DNA of 64,000 bases from Ensifer adhaerens (GCF_013283195.1 NZ_JABEKT010000002.1:1178001-1242000); one strand, 5' to 3'; counted from the stretch's first letter, positions 43,435 through 52,856 are shown. Notes: generated by a model not told the origin, from the sequence alone. Numbers and translations are program-made.

Positions 43435-45264
43435 GTGGCCATTACCGAAATCCACTCGACCGAGCCGGCCTCCATTGGGCGCCTGCTGGCGCAGCGCACA
43501 CTGAGGGGGATAGAAGCGAGCCTGGGCATCGCGGCCGCATCGGTGCTCGCCGTCTTGCTTGCCGTCGTTCTTTCGAGCGTCTGCATGCGCTACTTCTTCA
43601 ACACCGGCCTTGTTGGCGCTGAGGACCTGGGCATCTGGCTGCATGTCGCGCTGATTGCGATCGGCGCACCGTTGAGCCTCAATAGCGCGCTGGCCATGCG
43701 CCTGGACGTCTTTGCCAAGATGCTGCCGTCGCGGCTCTATCCGGCAACGCAAGTTGGAGCCGACGCCTTTACGGTCGTCACTGCGCTGGTGCTGGCATTC
43801 GGCGGCCATGAGATCATGAGCATGCTCGGCGGTGTCTCGCCCACGCTGGGCGTGCCGGAATGGTTTCGGTTCGGCTTTCTCGGTGGCGGCGGCTTGCTGA
43901 TCTTCCTCGTCTTGATCCTGCAGCGGGTCGGCGAAGGGAGAGGCGTACAGGGTCTGCTTTCCATTGTTATCGGCGCTGCGATTTATGCGGTGATTCCGCA
44001 TGTCGCGATCGAGGTCGACTGGCCTCCAAGCATCGTGCTCGGCCTCGTCGCGGCCTTTGGGCTGGTTCTGGCGGCACCCCTTCCGCATGCGTTTCTTGCG
44101 GCCGCCTATGTCGCCATCGCCTTTGGCAGCAGCCTGCCCGAACCCGCGATCGTTTCGTCGACGGTAACAGGGATCTCGAAGTTTCTGCTTCTGGCGATAC
44201 CGTTTTTCCTGCTGGCGGGCGGCTTGCTGACCGCATCGGGCGTCGCCAACCAGCTTGTCCGTTTTGCTGCCTCTATCGTCGGGCATCGGCGCGCGGGCCT
44301 CGCCCAGACCACGCTTCTGACAAGCGTGCTTTTCTCAGGCGCTTCGGGCTCTTCCGTTGCCAACGCTGCCTTCGGTGCCTCAACGTTCCAGCCGGAGCTC
44401 GTCAAACATGGCTATCCGCCGGCACAGGCCGCAGCCATTATCGCGTCCACGTCGGTGCTCGACAATGTCATCCCGCCATCGATCGCGTTCCTGATTCTGG
44501 CGACCGCAACCAACCTCTCGGTCGGCTCCCTGCTTGTCGGCGGCTTCTTCGCCGGTGGCCTGATGGCGATCTGCCTTGCGGTTGCGATCCACCTGACCGT
44601 GCGCGAACAGGTGCCGCAAGCCCGTGCGACCGGCACGCAACGCTGGCAATCGGCCAGACAGGCCATTCCCGCCTTCGGCCTGGGCATCATCGTCGTTCTC
44701 GGCATTCGCTTCGGCATCGTCACCACAACGGAAGCTGCGGCACTGGCTGCGCTCTACACGCTGTTTCTCGGACTTGCCGCGCGGCTCGGAATCCGTTCGT
44801 TCTATGCGGCGTTCCGTCAGGCAGCGACCGAAGCAGCCGCGATCGGCCTGCTGATCGGAACAGCCGGCCCCTTTGCCTTCCTCCTTGCGGTCGACGACGT
44901 CGCCGGCTTGGTGTCCGACCTGACGCTGCTGCTCGGCGGCAGCGCGCTCGCTGTGCTCCTGCTGTCGAACGTCATTCTTCTGGTCGTTGGCCTGGTGCTC
45001 GATATCGGTGCAGCGATCCTGCTTTTCGGGCCGATCCTCCTGCCGGCGGCGGTCGCAGCCGGCATCGATCCGATCCACTTTGGCGTCATCATCGTCGTCA
45101 ACCTGATGATCCATGGGCTGACGCCGCCGCTCGGCATGCTGATCTTCGTCGTCAGCGGCGTCACGGCAATACCGGCCCCCGCACTCTTCAAGGCGGTGGT
45201 TCCGTATCTCTGCGCTCTTCTTGTCTCCCTCGCGATCCTTTGCGCCTGGGCAATTGTTTTCTAA
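43435..45264 (+). CDS. TRAP transporter fused permease (DctQ-DctM fusion)
   Basis: 609 aa. Residues 1-about 170 form a DctQ-like four-helix unit (SSVCMRYFFNTGLVGAEDLGIW); the remainder is DctM with LLLAIPFFLLAGGLLTASG, FSGASGSSVANAAFG, VIPPSIAFLIL and GLTPPLGMLIF. Natural QM fusions occur in several lineages. The start is GTG with AAAGG nine bases upstream. It follows the SsuD-type gene by 25 bases and is followed by its DctP receptor, so the uptake system of this operon is TRAP rather than an ABC SsuBC pair. Confidence 0.92.
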   Translation: MAITEIHSTEPASIGRLLAQRTLRGIEASLGIAAASVLAVLLAVVLSSVCMRYFFNTGLVGAEDLGIWLHVALIAIGAPLSLNSALAMRLDVFAKMLPSRLYPATQVGADAFTVVTALVLAFGGHEIMSMLGGVSPTLGVPEWFRFGFLGGGGLLIFLVLILQRVGEGRGVQGLLSIVIGAAIYAVIPHVAIEVDWPPSIVLGLVAAFGLVLAAPLPHAFLAAAYVAIAFGSSLPEPAIVSSTVTGISKFLLLAIPFFLLAGGLLTASGVANQLVRFAASIVGHRRAGLAQTTLLTSVLFSGASGSSVANAAFGASTFQPELVKHGYPPAQAAAIIASTSVLDNVIPPSIAFLILATATNLSVGSLLVGGFFAGGLMAICLAVAIHLTVREQVPQARATGTQRWQSARQAIPAFGLGIIVVLGIRFGIVTTTEAAALAALYTLFLGLAARLGIRSFYAAFRQAATEAAAIGLLIGTAGPFAFLLAVDDVAGLVSDLTLLLGGSALAVLLLSNVILLVVGLVLDIGAAILLFGPILLPAAVAAGIDPIHFGVIIVVNLMIHGLTPPLGMLIFVVSGVTAIPAPALFKAVVPYLCALLVSLAILCAWAIVF

Positions 45265-45281
45265 CCAACAGGATCTTCGTC

Positions 45282-46283
45282 ATGAACGCTTTCAACAGAC
45301 GTGCCTTCCTAAAGACGACTGCCCTTGCGGGAGCCGCTCTGGCCACACCCGCGGTCCTGCGTCCGGCCCATGCCCGCACAACGGCGATCACGATCGCTTC
45401 GCTCTTCGGCGACGACAAGCCCGAGACGAAGATCTGGCTGAAGATCAGCGAGCTGGTCGAAGCCAAGCTGCCCGGACAGTTCCGCTTCAATATCGTCAAG
45501 AGCGGCGCGCTCGGCGGTGAAAAGGAAGTCGCCGAGGGTGTTCGCCTCGGTTCGGTTCAGGCAAGCCTGTCGACGGTGTCTTCGCTGTCCGGCTGGACGC
45601 CGGAACTGCAACTGCTCGACCTGCCGTTTCTCTTTCGCGATGCCGATCATGTCCGCAAGACGGTCGACGGCGCGATAGGCGGCGAGCTCAAGCAGAAATT
45701 GCTGTCTCAGAATTTCGTGGTCGCCGACTTCATCAACTACGGTGCCCGCCATCTGCTGACCAAGGAGCCGGTGACAAAGCCCGAGCAGCTTCAGGGCAAG
45801 CGAATCCGGGTCATTCAAAGCCCGCTTCACACCAAGCTCTGGAGCGCCTTCGGCACGACGCCGATCGGCATACCGATCACTGAGACCTACAACGCACTTG
45901 CAACTGGCGTCGCCGATGCCATGGACCTCACCAAGTCGGCCTATGCAGGCTTCAAGCTCTATGAGGTGGTGCCTTATCTGACCGAAACCGGCCATATCTG
46001 GGCATCCGGCGTCGTCTATTACTCCTCCGATTTCTGGAGCCGCCTCAACGACGAACAGAAGTCCGTCTTTGAACAGGCGTCGAAGGAGGGTGCGGCCTAT
46101 TTCAACCAGTTGATTGTCGAAGACGAAGCAAAATCGATCGAGCTTGCCATTCAGAACGGCGGAAAAGTCCTGAAGCCGGAGGCACTGGACGAGTGGCAGA
46201 AAGGCGCGCACGGCGTTTGGGACGAGTTTGCTCCAATCGTCGGAGGCATCGACAAGATCAAGTCCGTGCAGGCGCTTTCCTGA
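45282..46283 (+). CDS. TRAP substrate-binding protein with Tat-type signal (DctP family)
   Basis: 333 aa. N-terminus NRRAFLKTTALAGAALATPAV is a twin-arginine-like signal. DctP fold is shown by KSGALGGEKEVAEGVRLGSV, GKRIRVIQSPLHTKLW (conserved Arg) and GIPITETYNALATGVADAMD. It starts 17 bases after the fused permease. Given the operon, the ligand is likely a sulfonate or sulfonate-derived carboxylate (for example sulfoacetate- or sulfolactate-like), which is inference. A strong hairpin follows. Confidence 0.92.
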   Translation: MNAFNRRAFLKTTALAGAALATPAVLRPAHARTTAITIASLFGDDKPETKIWLKISELVEAKLPGQFRFNIVKSGALGGEKEVAEGVRLGSVQASLSTVSSLSGWTPELQLLDLPFLFRDADHVRKTVDGAIGGELKQKLLSQNFVVADFINYGARHLLTKEPVTKPEQLQGKRIRVIQSPLHTKLWSAFGTTPIGIPITETYNALATGVADAMDLTKSAYAGFKLYEVVPYLTETGHIWASGVVYYSSDFWSRLNDEQKSVFEQASKEGAAYFNQLIVEDEAKSIELAIQNGGKVLKPEALDEWQKGAHGVWDEFAPIVGGIDKIKSVQALS

Positions 46284-46333
46284 TCTGGTCGCATAGCCGG
46301 TCAGGGCGGAAGTCTGTGATGCTGCTCACAGCA

Positions 46334-46359
46334 ATAGCCTGCTCACATGAGCAGGCTAT
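46334..46359 (+). terminator. Strong hairpin after TRAP dctP gene
   Basis: Perfect 12-bp arms ATAGCCTGCTCA (46334-46345) and its complement (46348-46359) with only CA between, 50 bases after the stop. In DNA this is also a 26-bp palindrome and could bind a protein; as RNA it would form a hairpin with a tight turn. No T tract. Confidence 0.6.
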
Positions 46360-46499
46360 CCGGCCGCATTACCGATTTCCCGAGGGATGCGTTTGCCAGC
46401 GACGAAAAGCGCTGTCACAAACTTTCACCGAAGAAACCTCATTGCAGTTTAATTCTATGCATTGCATGGGTTTTTAAGGTGCTTTTCCGGAGTTCTGCC

Positions 46500-47306
46500 A
46501 TGTCTCTCGCCAGCCTCGCAATGTATGCCAGCCCGCCGCCAGTCGCGGAGGCGACGCGGCTTTTCTGGCGTGCGCTGAGCGAGCGCATCCTTGCCTACGG
46601 GCTTGAGGCACCGGAAGCGCTTGACGAGGAAATCCGCTACAACGAGGCGTGGATGCGTCCGGACCTGCTGTTCGGTCAGACCTGCGGATATCCCTATGTC
46701 CAGCATCTGCGCGGCAAGGTGCAACTGGTCGCATCGCCCGTCTATCGGCTCCCAGGCTGTGACGGTCCGCTCAAATGCAGTTTCATCGTCGTCAATGCTC
46801 AGTCGTCGGCAACGTCGTTCGAGGATCTGAGGGGCGGGCGCGCGGCGATCAACGAGCCCGGCAGCAATTCCGGATACAACCTGTTTCGCGCCTTTGTGGC
46901 GCCACACGCTGTCGATGGCCGGTTCTTCTCAAGCGTGCTGGAGACCGGCGGCCACGGAGCAAGCATGGACGCTGTGTCGCGCGGGGCGGCGGATGTGGCG
47001 GCGATCGACTGCGTGACTTTCGGCAACACCCTGCGCTTCGATCCCGATCGCGTGGCCGGTTTGCGCATCCTGGCGGAAACGGCCAAGGGGCCGGGCCTGC
47101 CTTTCATCACAGCCATGTCGACGCCGGCAGAGAACCTGGTGATCCTGCGCCAGGCCCTGTCGGAAACGATAGCCGACCCGGCGTTTGCCGATGTCTGCGA
47201 CACGCTCTCGCTGCAGGGCATCAGCCTGCTTGGCGATAACGACTACGAGGTGCTGGCGGATTTCGATCGCGATGCCGCACGCCAGGGCTACGCCGTGATC
47301 GGCTGA
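46500..47306 (+). CDS. PhnD-type solute-binding-fold protein without signal peptide
   Basis: 268 aa resembling PhnD/SsuA/transferrin-family binding proteins: LFGQTCGYPYVQHLRGKVQLVA, SFEDLRGGRAAINEPGSNSGY, GGHGASMDAVSRGAADVAAID (segments quoted separately). It starts MSLASLAMYASPPPVAEATRL with no signal peptide and GGAG eight bases before the ATG. It follows the TRAP operon after a hairpin, on the same strand. Like the SsuA-like protein at 41.4 kb it should be cytoplasmic. Possible function: ligand sensor or metabolic accessory; unknown. Confidence 0.82.
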   Translation: MSLASLAMYASPPPVAEATRLFWRALSERILAYGLEAPEALDEEIRYNEAWMRPDLLFGQTCGYPYVQHLRGKVQLVASPVYRLPGCDGPLKCSFIVVNAQSSATSFEDLRGGRAAINEPGSNSGYNLFRAFVAPHAVDGRFFSSVLETGGHGASMDAVSRGAADVAAIDCVTFGNTLRFDPDRVAGLRILAETAKGPGLPFITAMSTPAENLVILRQALSETIADPAFADVCDTLSLQGISLLGDNDYEVLADFDRDAARQGYAVIG

Positions 47307-47426
47307 GGCAGGGCGGAACGTTTCGCTGATGGCGGGAGGTGTTCCACCGGGCGCGCCGACAGACTTTGCGAAACCCGTTCCCAACAGGGGCACCCCGTTT
47401 AAGCCCTCGATTGTCGACAGGCCAGT

Positions 47427-47458
47427 ATTCTACAAAGTACGTAGAATGCATATTCTAC
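47427..47458. promoter_or_regulatory. Triple ATTCTAC half-site array
   Basis: ATTCTAC (47427-47433), its complement GTAGAAT (47441-47447) and ATTCTAC again (47452-47458) in 32 bases, giving two overlapping inverted repeats. It lies 133 bases upstream of the desaturase ATG in an otherwise empty region and looks like a cooperative operator. Confidence 0.5.
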
Positions 47459-47590
47459 AGTCACCGCGGTTTACGCAACCGGGTTTTCCATTTTCTCGTT
47501 TAACTGCAAAGCGATGCGGCGCGGCGTGCCGCGCCCGGATTTTATATTGGCCGCATCAATCCATTCGCTGACTCCCCCGGAATCCGTTTC

Positions 47591-48613
47591 ATGATCAAGC
47601 ACAGGCCGGACGACACGCTTCCCCCGCAACGCACGATTTCCCCAATCTCCCGTATCGAATGGCAGACGGTCGCGCTGGCGATCATCATCTATGGCGGATT
47701 TTTCGCTCTCACCTGGTTTTGGCAGTCGCTGCCGGTGATGGCCGTGATCGGCCTCGGCGGCTGGCTGATCGCCTGGCACGGATCGCTCCAGCACGAAGTC
47801 ATTCACGGGCATCCCACCCGCAACCGCTTCGTCAATGATGCGGTCGGCTGGCCGCCGCTGTCCCTCTGGCTCCCCTATGCGATCTATCGCGCAGGGCACT
47901 TGACCCATCACCGCGACGAGCACCTGACCGATCCGATCGAGGATCCGGAATCGTCCTATTTCACCCAGGCAGCCTGGGAGCGCATGGGAGGCGCCGGTCG
48001 GTTGCTCGCAGACTGGAACACTACGTTGCTCGGGCGGTTGACCCTCGGGCCCATCGTCATGATCGCCAGCTTCCTGGCACAGGAGGCGGCGCTCGTGCTC
48101 AACGGTGACCGCCGGCGGGCGGCGATCTGGATCCGGCATGCGATCGGTGTTGCCGCGATCCTCGTCTGGGTGATCGAAGTTTGCGGCATGCCGCTGTGGC
48201 TCTACGGCTTCGGTTTTGTCTATGTCGGTGCGGCTCTCACAAGGCTGCGTTCCTATGCCGAGCATCGCTATGCCGACCACCACGACGAGCGTACGGCGAT
48301 CGTCGAAAACAGTCCATTGTTCGGGCTCCTGTTTCTCTACAACAATCTCCATGTGCTGCATCACAAGCGGCCCGGAGTTCCCTGGTACAGGATACCACTG
48401 CTCTACCGCCGAGACAGGGATGCGCTCATCGCTGTCAATGGTGGTCTGGTTTACGACGGCTATCTCGACGTCGCCCGACGTTTCCTCTTCCGCCCGCACG
48501 ATGATCCGCGCCATCCTCTTCACCGGCAGCGAGGATCTGCGGCCGTTGATTTTCGGCCTGCGGTTGAAACCGACGCCGGGGCCACTGAAATCGCGCCATC
48601 GACGGTTGGGTGA
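47591..48613 (+). CDS. Membrane fatty-acid desaturase/beta-carotene hydroxylase-like protein
   Basis: 340 aa, about four membrane helices. The three His boxes of membrane di-iron desaturases are present: HEVIHGH, HLTHHRDEH and HVLHHKRP, with HRYADHH in between. The C-terminal 60 residues are polar and not conserved. It acts in the inner membrane on an acyl chain or other lipid. It is a single gene behind the ATTCTAC array; a weak hairpin (48667-48694) follows. Confidence 0.86.
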   Translation: MIKHRPDDTLPPQRTISPISRIEWQTVALAIIIYGGFFALTWFWQSLPVMAVIGLGGWLIAWHGSLQHEVIHGHPTRNRFVNDAVGWPPLSLWLPYAIYRAGHLTHHRDEHLTDPIEDPESSYFTQAAWERMGGAGRLLADWNTTLLGRLTLGPIVMIASFLAQEAALVLNGDRRRAAIWIRHAIGVAAILVWVIEVCGMPLWLYGFGFVYVGAALTRLRSYAEHRYADHHDERTAIVENSPLFGLLFLYNNLHVLHHKRPGVPWYRIPLLYRRDRDALIAVNGGLVYDGYLDVARRFLFRPHDDPRHPLHRQRGSAAVDFRPAVETDAGATEIAPSTVG

Positions 48614-48666
48614 CAAGAGGTCTGTTGTGGGACAGACGCGACCAGCTTGAGGACTGCAAAAGCGGC

Positions 48667-48694
48667 GAACCGAGGATGCGCCTATTCTCGGTTC
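48667..48694 (+). terminator. Possible hairpin after desaturase gene
   Basis: GAACCGAG (48667-48674) pairs with CTCGGTTC (48687-48694), 12-base loop. Confidence 0.45.
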
Positions 48695-48889
48695 ATGTGC
48701 CTGAAAACATGGCGGTAATGATCTGATCGCAATCATCCCGACGTCGTCCAGCATGAAGCATTTTGGCGCTGGAGGTCCTGTGCCTGGCGGCAGGACCGCC
48801 GCCCAGCCTAGCCAAAGGGAGTGTTGACGCTTCCCGGTTACCCCAGCAGTTTTTCCCGAAACAAAGGCCATTCTGCCTTGGGAGGGAAC

Positions 48890-49996
48890 ATGACCGGTTC
48901 GTACCGTTCGCTGATGCACTCGGTTGCTATCGCCTCGATCGCCTTGCTCTATGGACAGCAGAGCGCGAGGGCCGACGAAAAGCTGTTTATCTACAATTTC
49001 TCCGACTATTTCGCCGAAGACACGGTTTCGACCTTCGCCAAGCGAACAGGCGTGGACGCCCGTGTGGATTTCTTCGATTCGCTGGAGGTTCTGGAGACGC
49101 GTCTGCTGGCAGGCGGAAGCGGGTTCGACGTGGCCTTTCCAAGCGCGACTGTCGGCGAGCGCCTTATCCAATCGGGTGCGCTGAAGCCGATCGATCCGTC
49201 CAGCCTCAAGAACTATAACAACCTGGACAAGGATCTCCTGAAGTTCGTTGCCGAACACGACCCGGGCAATCAGTATCTCGTACCGTACATGTGGCTGACG
49301 ACGGGGATCGCCTACAATCCGAAGCTCGTCGAGGAGCGTGTCGGCAAAGCGCCGACGAACAGCCTGGACCTGTTCTTTAAGCCGGAACTGGCGCAGAAAT
49401 TTCAAGACTGCGGCATCGGCATCGTCGATGCGCCGAACGAAGTGATCCCAATCGCTTTGAACTATCTCGGTCTCGACCCCTATTCGACTAGCCAAGAGGA
49501 TCTCGACAAGGCCAAGGATCTGCTTCTGACGTTGCGCCCTTACATCCGGCACATGCAGAGCGGCCAGCTGGTGGCAGACATGGCATCCGGCCAGCTGTGC
49601 CTGGCGATGATGTGGAGCGGCGACGCGGGCATCGCCGCGGCACGTGCGGACGAAGCCAACAATGGTGTCGCGGTCGCCTACTCGATCCCGAAGGAAGGCA
49701 CGATCATTTCCTTCGATACGATGGCCGTGCCTGCGGATGCGCCTGATCCCGAGCAGGCCCTGGCCTTCATCGACTACGTTCTCGAACCGAAGACCGTCGC
49801 CGACATCAGCAATCACGTGTTCTACGCGAATGCCAACGCCGCAGCGACACCTCTCGTCGAGGAGGCGATCCGCACCGACCCGAACGTCTATCCGCCTGCC
49901 GAAGTCCGCGCCAAGCTCTTCGTTGACAAGTCGCTGCCGCCGCGTCAGGCGCGCGAACGGACACGGGTATGGACGGCCTTCAGGGCCGGCAGCTGA
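48890..49996 (+). CDS. Polyamine-type ABC substrate-binding protein (PotF/PotD family)
   Basis: 368 aa. Signal peptide (SLMHSVAIASIALLYGQQSA, cleavage near ARA-DE), then the PotD/F fold with EKLFIYNFSDYFAEDTVSTF, YLVPYMWLTTGIAYNP and FIDYVLEPKTVADISN. GGAGG lies 5 bases before the ATG at 48890, and upstream M codons would hide the signal. It binds a polyamine such as putrescine or spermidine, or a related amine, for the ATPase and permeases that follow. Confidence 0.93.
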   Translation: MTGSYRSLMHSVAIASIALLYGQQSARADEKLFIYNFSDYFAEDTVSTFAKRTGVDARVDFFDSLEVLETRLLAGGSGFDVAFPSATVGERLIQSGALKPIDPSSLKNYNNLDKDLLKFVAEHDPGNQYLVPYMWLTTGIAYNPKLVEERVGKAPTNSLDLFFKPELAQKFQDCGIGIVDAPNEVIPIALNYLGLDPYSTSQEDLDKAKDLLLTLRPYIRHMQSGQLVADMASGQLCLAMMWSGDAGIAAARADEANNGVAVAYSIPKEGTIISFDTMAVPADAPDPEQALAFIDYVLEPKTVADISNHVFYANANAAATPLVEEAIRTDPNVYPPAEVRAKLFVDKSLPPRQARERTRVWTAFRAGS

Positions 49997-50035
49997 GCAC
50001 GTCGCCTGAGAAGCGGAAGCAGAAGGACATTCGCA

Positions 50036-51103
50036 TTGCAATCCTACGTATCCATCGAGAACCTCTCCAAATCTTTCGGCTTCTTCACTGCCGTTGACGA
50101 CGTTTCGATCGGCATCGGGAGGGGGGAATTCTTCTCGCTTCTTGGTCCATCAGGATGCGGCAAGTCGACCTTGCTGCGCATGGTCGCCGGCTTCGAGACG
50201 CCGACATCCGGTGCCGTCCGGCTTGATGGGGAAGAGGTCACGGACGTTCCGGCTCATCGCCGGCCAACCAACATGATGTTCCAGTCCTACGCCCTGTTTC
50301 CGCATTTGACGGTGGGCAAGAACATTGCCTTCGGCCTTGAGCAGGATCGGCTGGCAAGGGCCGAGATCCGGCAGCGCGTCAGCGAAGTCGCCGAAAAGCT
50401 GCAACTGACCGCGTTGCTCGATCGCAAGCCGCAACAGCTGTCCGGCGGGCAAAGGCAACGCGTCGCCTTGGCGCGAGCATTGGTCAAGCGGCCTAAAGTG
50501 CTGTTGTTGGACGAGCCGCTCGGCGCGCTCGACAAGAACCTGCGCACGGAGACCCAGCATGAGTTGGTCAGGCTTCAGCGCGAGCTGGGGTTGACGTTCA
50601 TCATCGTCACCCACGACCAGCATGAGGCAATGACCGTATCATCGCGTATCGCGATCATGCGGCAGGGCAAGGTGTTGCAGATCGGATCGCCTGCCGAAGT
50701 CTACGAAACTCCGGTTTCCCGCTATGTCGCGAAATTCCTCGGTGAGGCCAACGTGTTCGAAGGTGGTGCTACCACCCGTTCGGGCAGCGAACTGGCCGTC
50801 GAAAGTGCGGAGGCGGGCGGTCCGGTGTTTGCCACCGCTGCGGACCATGTCTCCACCAATGGGCGCTTCTGGGTGTCGGTGCGGCCGGAGAGGGTCGAGC
50901 TCGCCAGGCAGGGCAGCGGTCTTGAGGGCGTTATCGAACAGTTCAGCTACGCTGGATCGGGACGGCACTACCGGGTTCGCCTCAAGAGCGGGGCAACGCT
51001 GGACGCGTTGCGCGTCAACCTGGGCGCGGAGGACGATCTGTCGGTCGGCGACACCGTGTTTGCCTCATGGATGCCGCAGGCCGCCCGTCTGCTGGCCGAC
51101 TAG
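50036..51103 (+). CDS. Polyamine-type ABC ATP-binding protein (PotG/PotA family)
   Basis: 355 aa. Walker A GPSGCGKST at 37-45, LSGGQ at 135-139, Walker B VLLLDE at 155-160, H-loop THDQ, and a C-terminal TOBE domain (VRPERVELARQGS). Translation starts at TTG with AAGGA 8 bases upstream, which may lower expression relative to the receptor. It lies 39 bases after the binding protein and 8 bases before the first permease, in one operon. Confidence 0.93.
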   Translation: MQSYVSIENLSKSFGFFTAVDDVSIGIGRGEFFSLLGPSGCGKSTLLRMVAGFETPTSGAVRLDGEEVTDVPAHRRPTNMMFQSYALFPHLTVGKNIAFGLEQDRLARAEIRQRVSEVAEKLQLTALLDRKPQQLSGGQRQRVALARALVKRPKVLLLDEPLGALDKNLRTETQHELVRLQRELGLTFIIVTHDQHEAMTVSSRIAIMRQGKVLQIGSPAEVYETPVSRYVAKFLGEANVFEGGATTRSGSELAVESAEAGGPVFATAADHVSTNGRFWVSVRPERVELARQGSGLEGVIEQFSYAGSGRHYRVRLKSGATLDALRVNLGAEDDLSVGDTVFASWMPQAARLLAD

Positions 51104-51111
51104 GGAACGAC

Positions 51112-51999
51112 ATGATGCAATCAAAACCCGATCTGGGCCGACGCGCACTGGTGTTCGTCCCCTATGGCTGGCTCGCCGTCTTTTTCCTCATGCCCTTTCT
51201 GCTCGTGCTGGCGATCAGCCTCTCGTCCGTTCGCCTCGGCATGCCGCCCTATGAGCCGCTCTATGCGTGGCAGGGATCGCTGCTCAGCATCAGGCTCAAT
51301 CTTGAGAACTTCATCTTCGTCCTGGGTGAGAATACCTATTTGCTCGCCTACCTCACCAGCCTGAAAGTGGCGGCGATTTCGACCGCGCTGATGTTGGCGA
51401 TCGCCTATCCGCTGGCCTACGGCATTGCAAGTTGTTCGCCTCGGTCGCGCTCGTTCCTCATCTTCCTCGTGATCGTGCCGTTCTGGAGTTCGATGCTGAT
51501 CCGCGTCTATGCCTGGATGAGCATCCTGCGCAACGACGGGCTACTGAATTCGCTGCTCCTGAACCTCGGCGTCATTTCCGAACCGCTGCGGATCATGAAC
51601 ACCGAGACCGCGATCTATATCGGCATCGTCTACACCTATCTGCCATTCATGGTGCTGCCGATCTACGCCAACCTCAGTGCCAGTGACCGCACCCTGATCG
51701 AGGCGGCGCGCGACCTTGGATGTTCGCGCCTGTCGGCGTTCTGGCGCGTCACCTTTCCACTCAGCCTCAGGGGCGTTGCCGCCGGATCCGCGCTGGTCTT
51801 CATCCCGGTCATCGGCGAATTCGTCGTGCCGGATCTCCTGGGAGGTGCGGACACCCAGATGATCGGCAGGACGATCTGGATCGAGTTCTTCAACAACCGG
51901 GACTGGCCGGTCGCTTCGGCGGTTACGGTGCTGCTTCTCGTCATCCTGGTGATCCCCATCGTCCTGTTTCAGACACGTTTGTCTCGAACCTCTAAGTGA
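51112..51999 (+). CDS. Polyamine-type ABC permease (PotH/PotB family)
   Basis: 295 aa with six predicted helices. The EAA coupling loop LIEAARDLGCSRLSAFWRVTFP and the PotB/H marker FVVPDLLGGADTQMIG are present. ATG at 51112 (a second ATG follows immediately). It pairs with the PotI-type permease 9 bases downstream. Confidence 0.93.
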   Translation: MMQSKPDLGRRALVFVPYGWLAVFFLMPFLLVLAISLSSVRLGMPPYEPLYAWQGSLLSIRLNLENFIFVLGENTYLLAYLTSLKVAAISTALMLAIAYPLAYGIASCSPRSRSFLIFLVIVPFWSSMLIRVYAWMSILRNDGLLNSLLLNLGVISEPLRIMNTETAIYIGIVYTYLPFMVLPIYANLSASDRTLIEAARDLGCSRLSAFWRVTFPLSLRGVAAGSALVFIPVIGEFVVPDLLGGADTQMIGRTIWIEFFNNRDWPVASAVTVLLLVILVIPIVLFQTRLSRTSK

Positions 52000-52008
52000 G
52001 AAGCGACT

Positions 52009-52803
52009 ATGTCTCAGCCATCCTGGTTCAATCGGCTTTCCATCTGTGCCGGGCTTGCCTTTCTCTACCTGCCGATCGTGGTTCTGGTCGTCTACAGCTT
52101 CAACGCCTCGCGGCTGGTCACCGTCTGGGGAGGCTTCTCCACGCAATGGTACACTGCCGCGATCAGCAACCAGTCGATCGTCGAGGGCGCAAAGATCAGC
52201 TTTCTGGTGGCGGCGATCTCGGCGACGTTTGCGACCGTGCTCGGATCGCTCGCAGCGATCGTGGCGGTAAGAGTTCGCCGCTTCCGCGGGCACCATATCT
52301 TCAACGGCATGCTGGTGGCGCCGATGGTGATGCCGGAGGTGGTGATGGGCGTGTCGATGCTGCTGATGTTCGTGACATTGGGCATCGATCGCGGCCCGGT
52401 GACGATCACGCTTGCCCATGCCACCTTCACCATGTGTTTTGCGGCCGTGGTGATGCAGTCCCGGCTGGTCGAACTCGACCCGTCGCTGGAGGAAGCAGCA
52501 AGAGATCTCGGCTGTCCGCCATTCCTGGCATTCATGAAGGTGGCAGTGCCGAACATGGCTCCGGCCTTCGTTTCGGCCTGGTTGCTGTCGTTCACGCTGT
52601 CGCTTGATGACCTGGTGATATCGAGTTTCACGACAGGTCCCGGGGCCTCGACACTGCCGATGAAGATCTATTCGCAGATCAAGTTCGGGGTGACCCCTGA
52701 GGTCAACGCCATCTCGACGATCATCCTTGGCGTCGTCGTCTTCGGCCTGGTGGCGTCACGCATCGTGTCCACGCCCTCGGCAAAGAGCAGCCTGGCCGTA
52801 TAG
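52009..52803 (+). CDS. Polyamine-type ABC permease (PotI/PotC family)
   Basis: 264 aa, six predicted helices. The coupling loop is LEEAARDLGCPPFLAFMKVAVP, and SLDDLVISSFTTGPGASTLP is the PotC/I signature with the conserved Asp pair. It completes the four-gene polyamine-type importer. It ends 53 bases before the convergent LuxR-type regulator. Confidence 0.93.
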   Translation: MSQPSWFNRLSICAGLAFLYLPIVVLVVYSFNASRLVTVWGGFSTQWYTAAISNQSIVEGAKISFLVAAISATFATVLGSLAAIVAVRVRRFRGHHIFNGMLVAPMVMPEVVMGVSMLLMFVTLGIDRGPVTITLAHATFTMCFAAVVMQSRLVELDPSLEEAARDLGCPPFLAFMKVAVPNMAPAFVSAWLLSFTLSLDDLVISSFTTGPGASTLPMKIYSQIKFGVTPEVNAISTIILGVVVFGLVASRIVSTPSAKSSLAV

Positions 52804-52856
52804 GCGCCCGAGCGCCTCAAGACCACAAGAGTTCGGTAGCCTGCAACAGACCCCTG

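Noticed and set aside
46334-46359. Palindrome as an operator for the PhnD-like gene
   Set aside because: A 26-bp palindrome could be an operator, but its position right after the TRAP gene and perfect arms fit a transcript-end hairpin better, so I recorded it as such.
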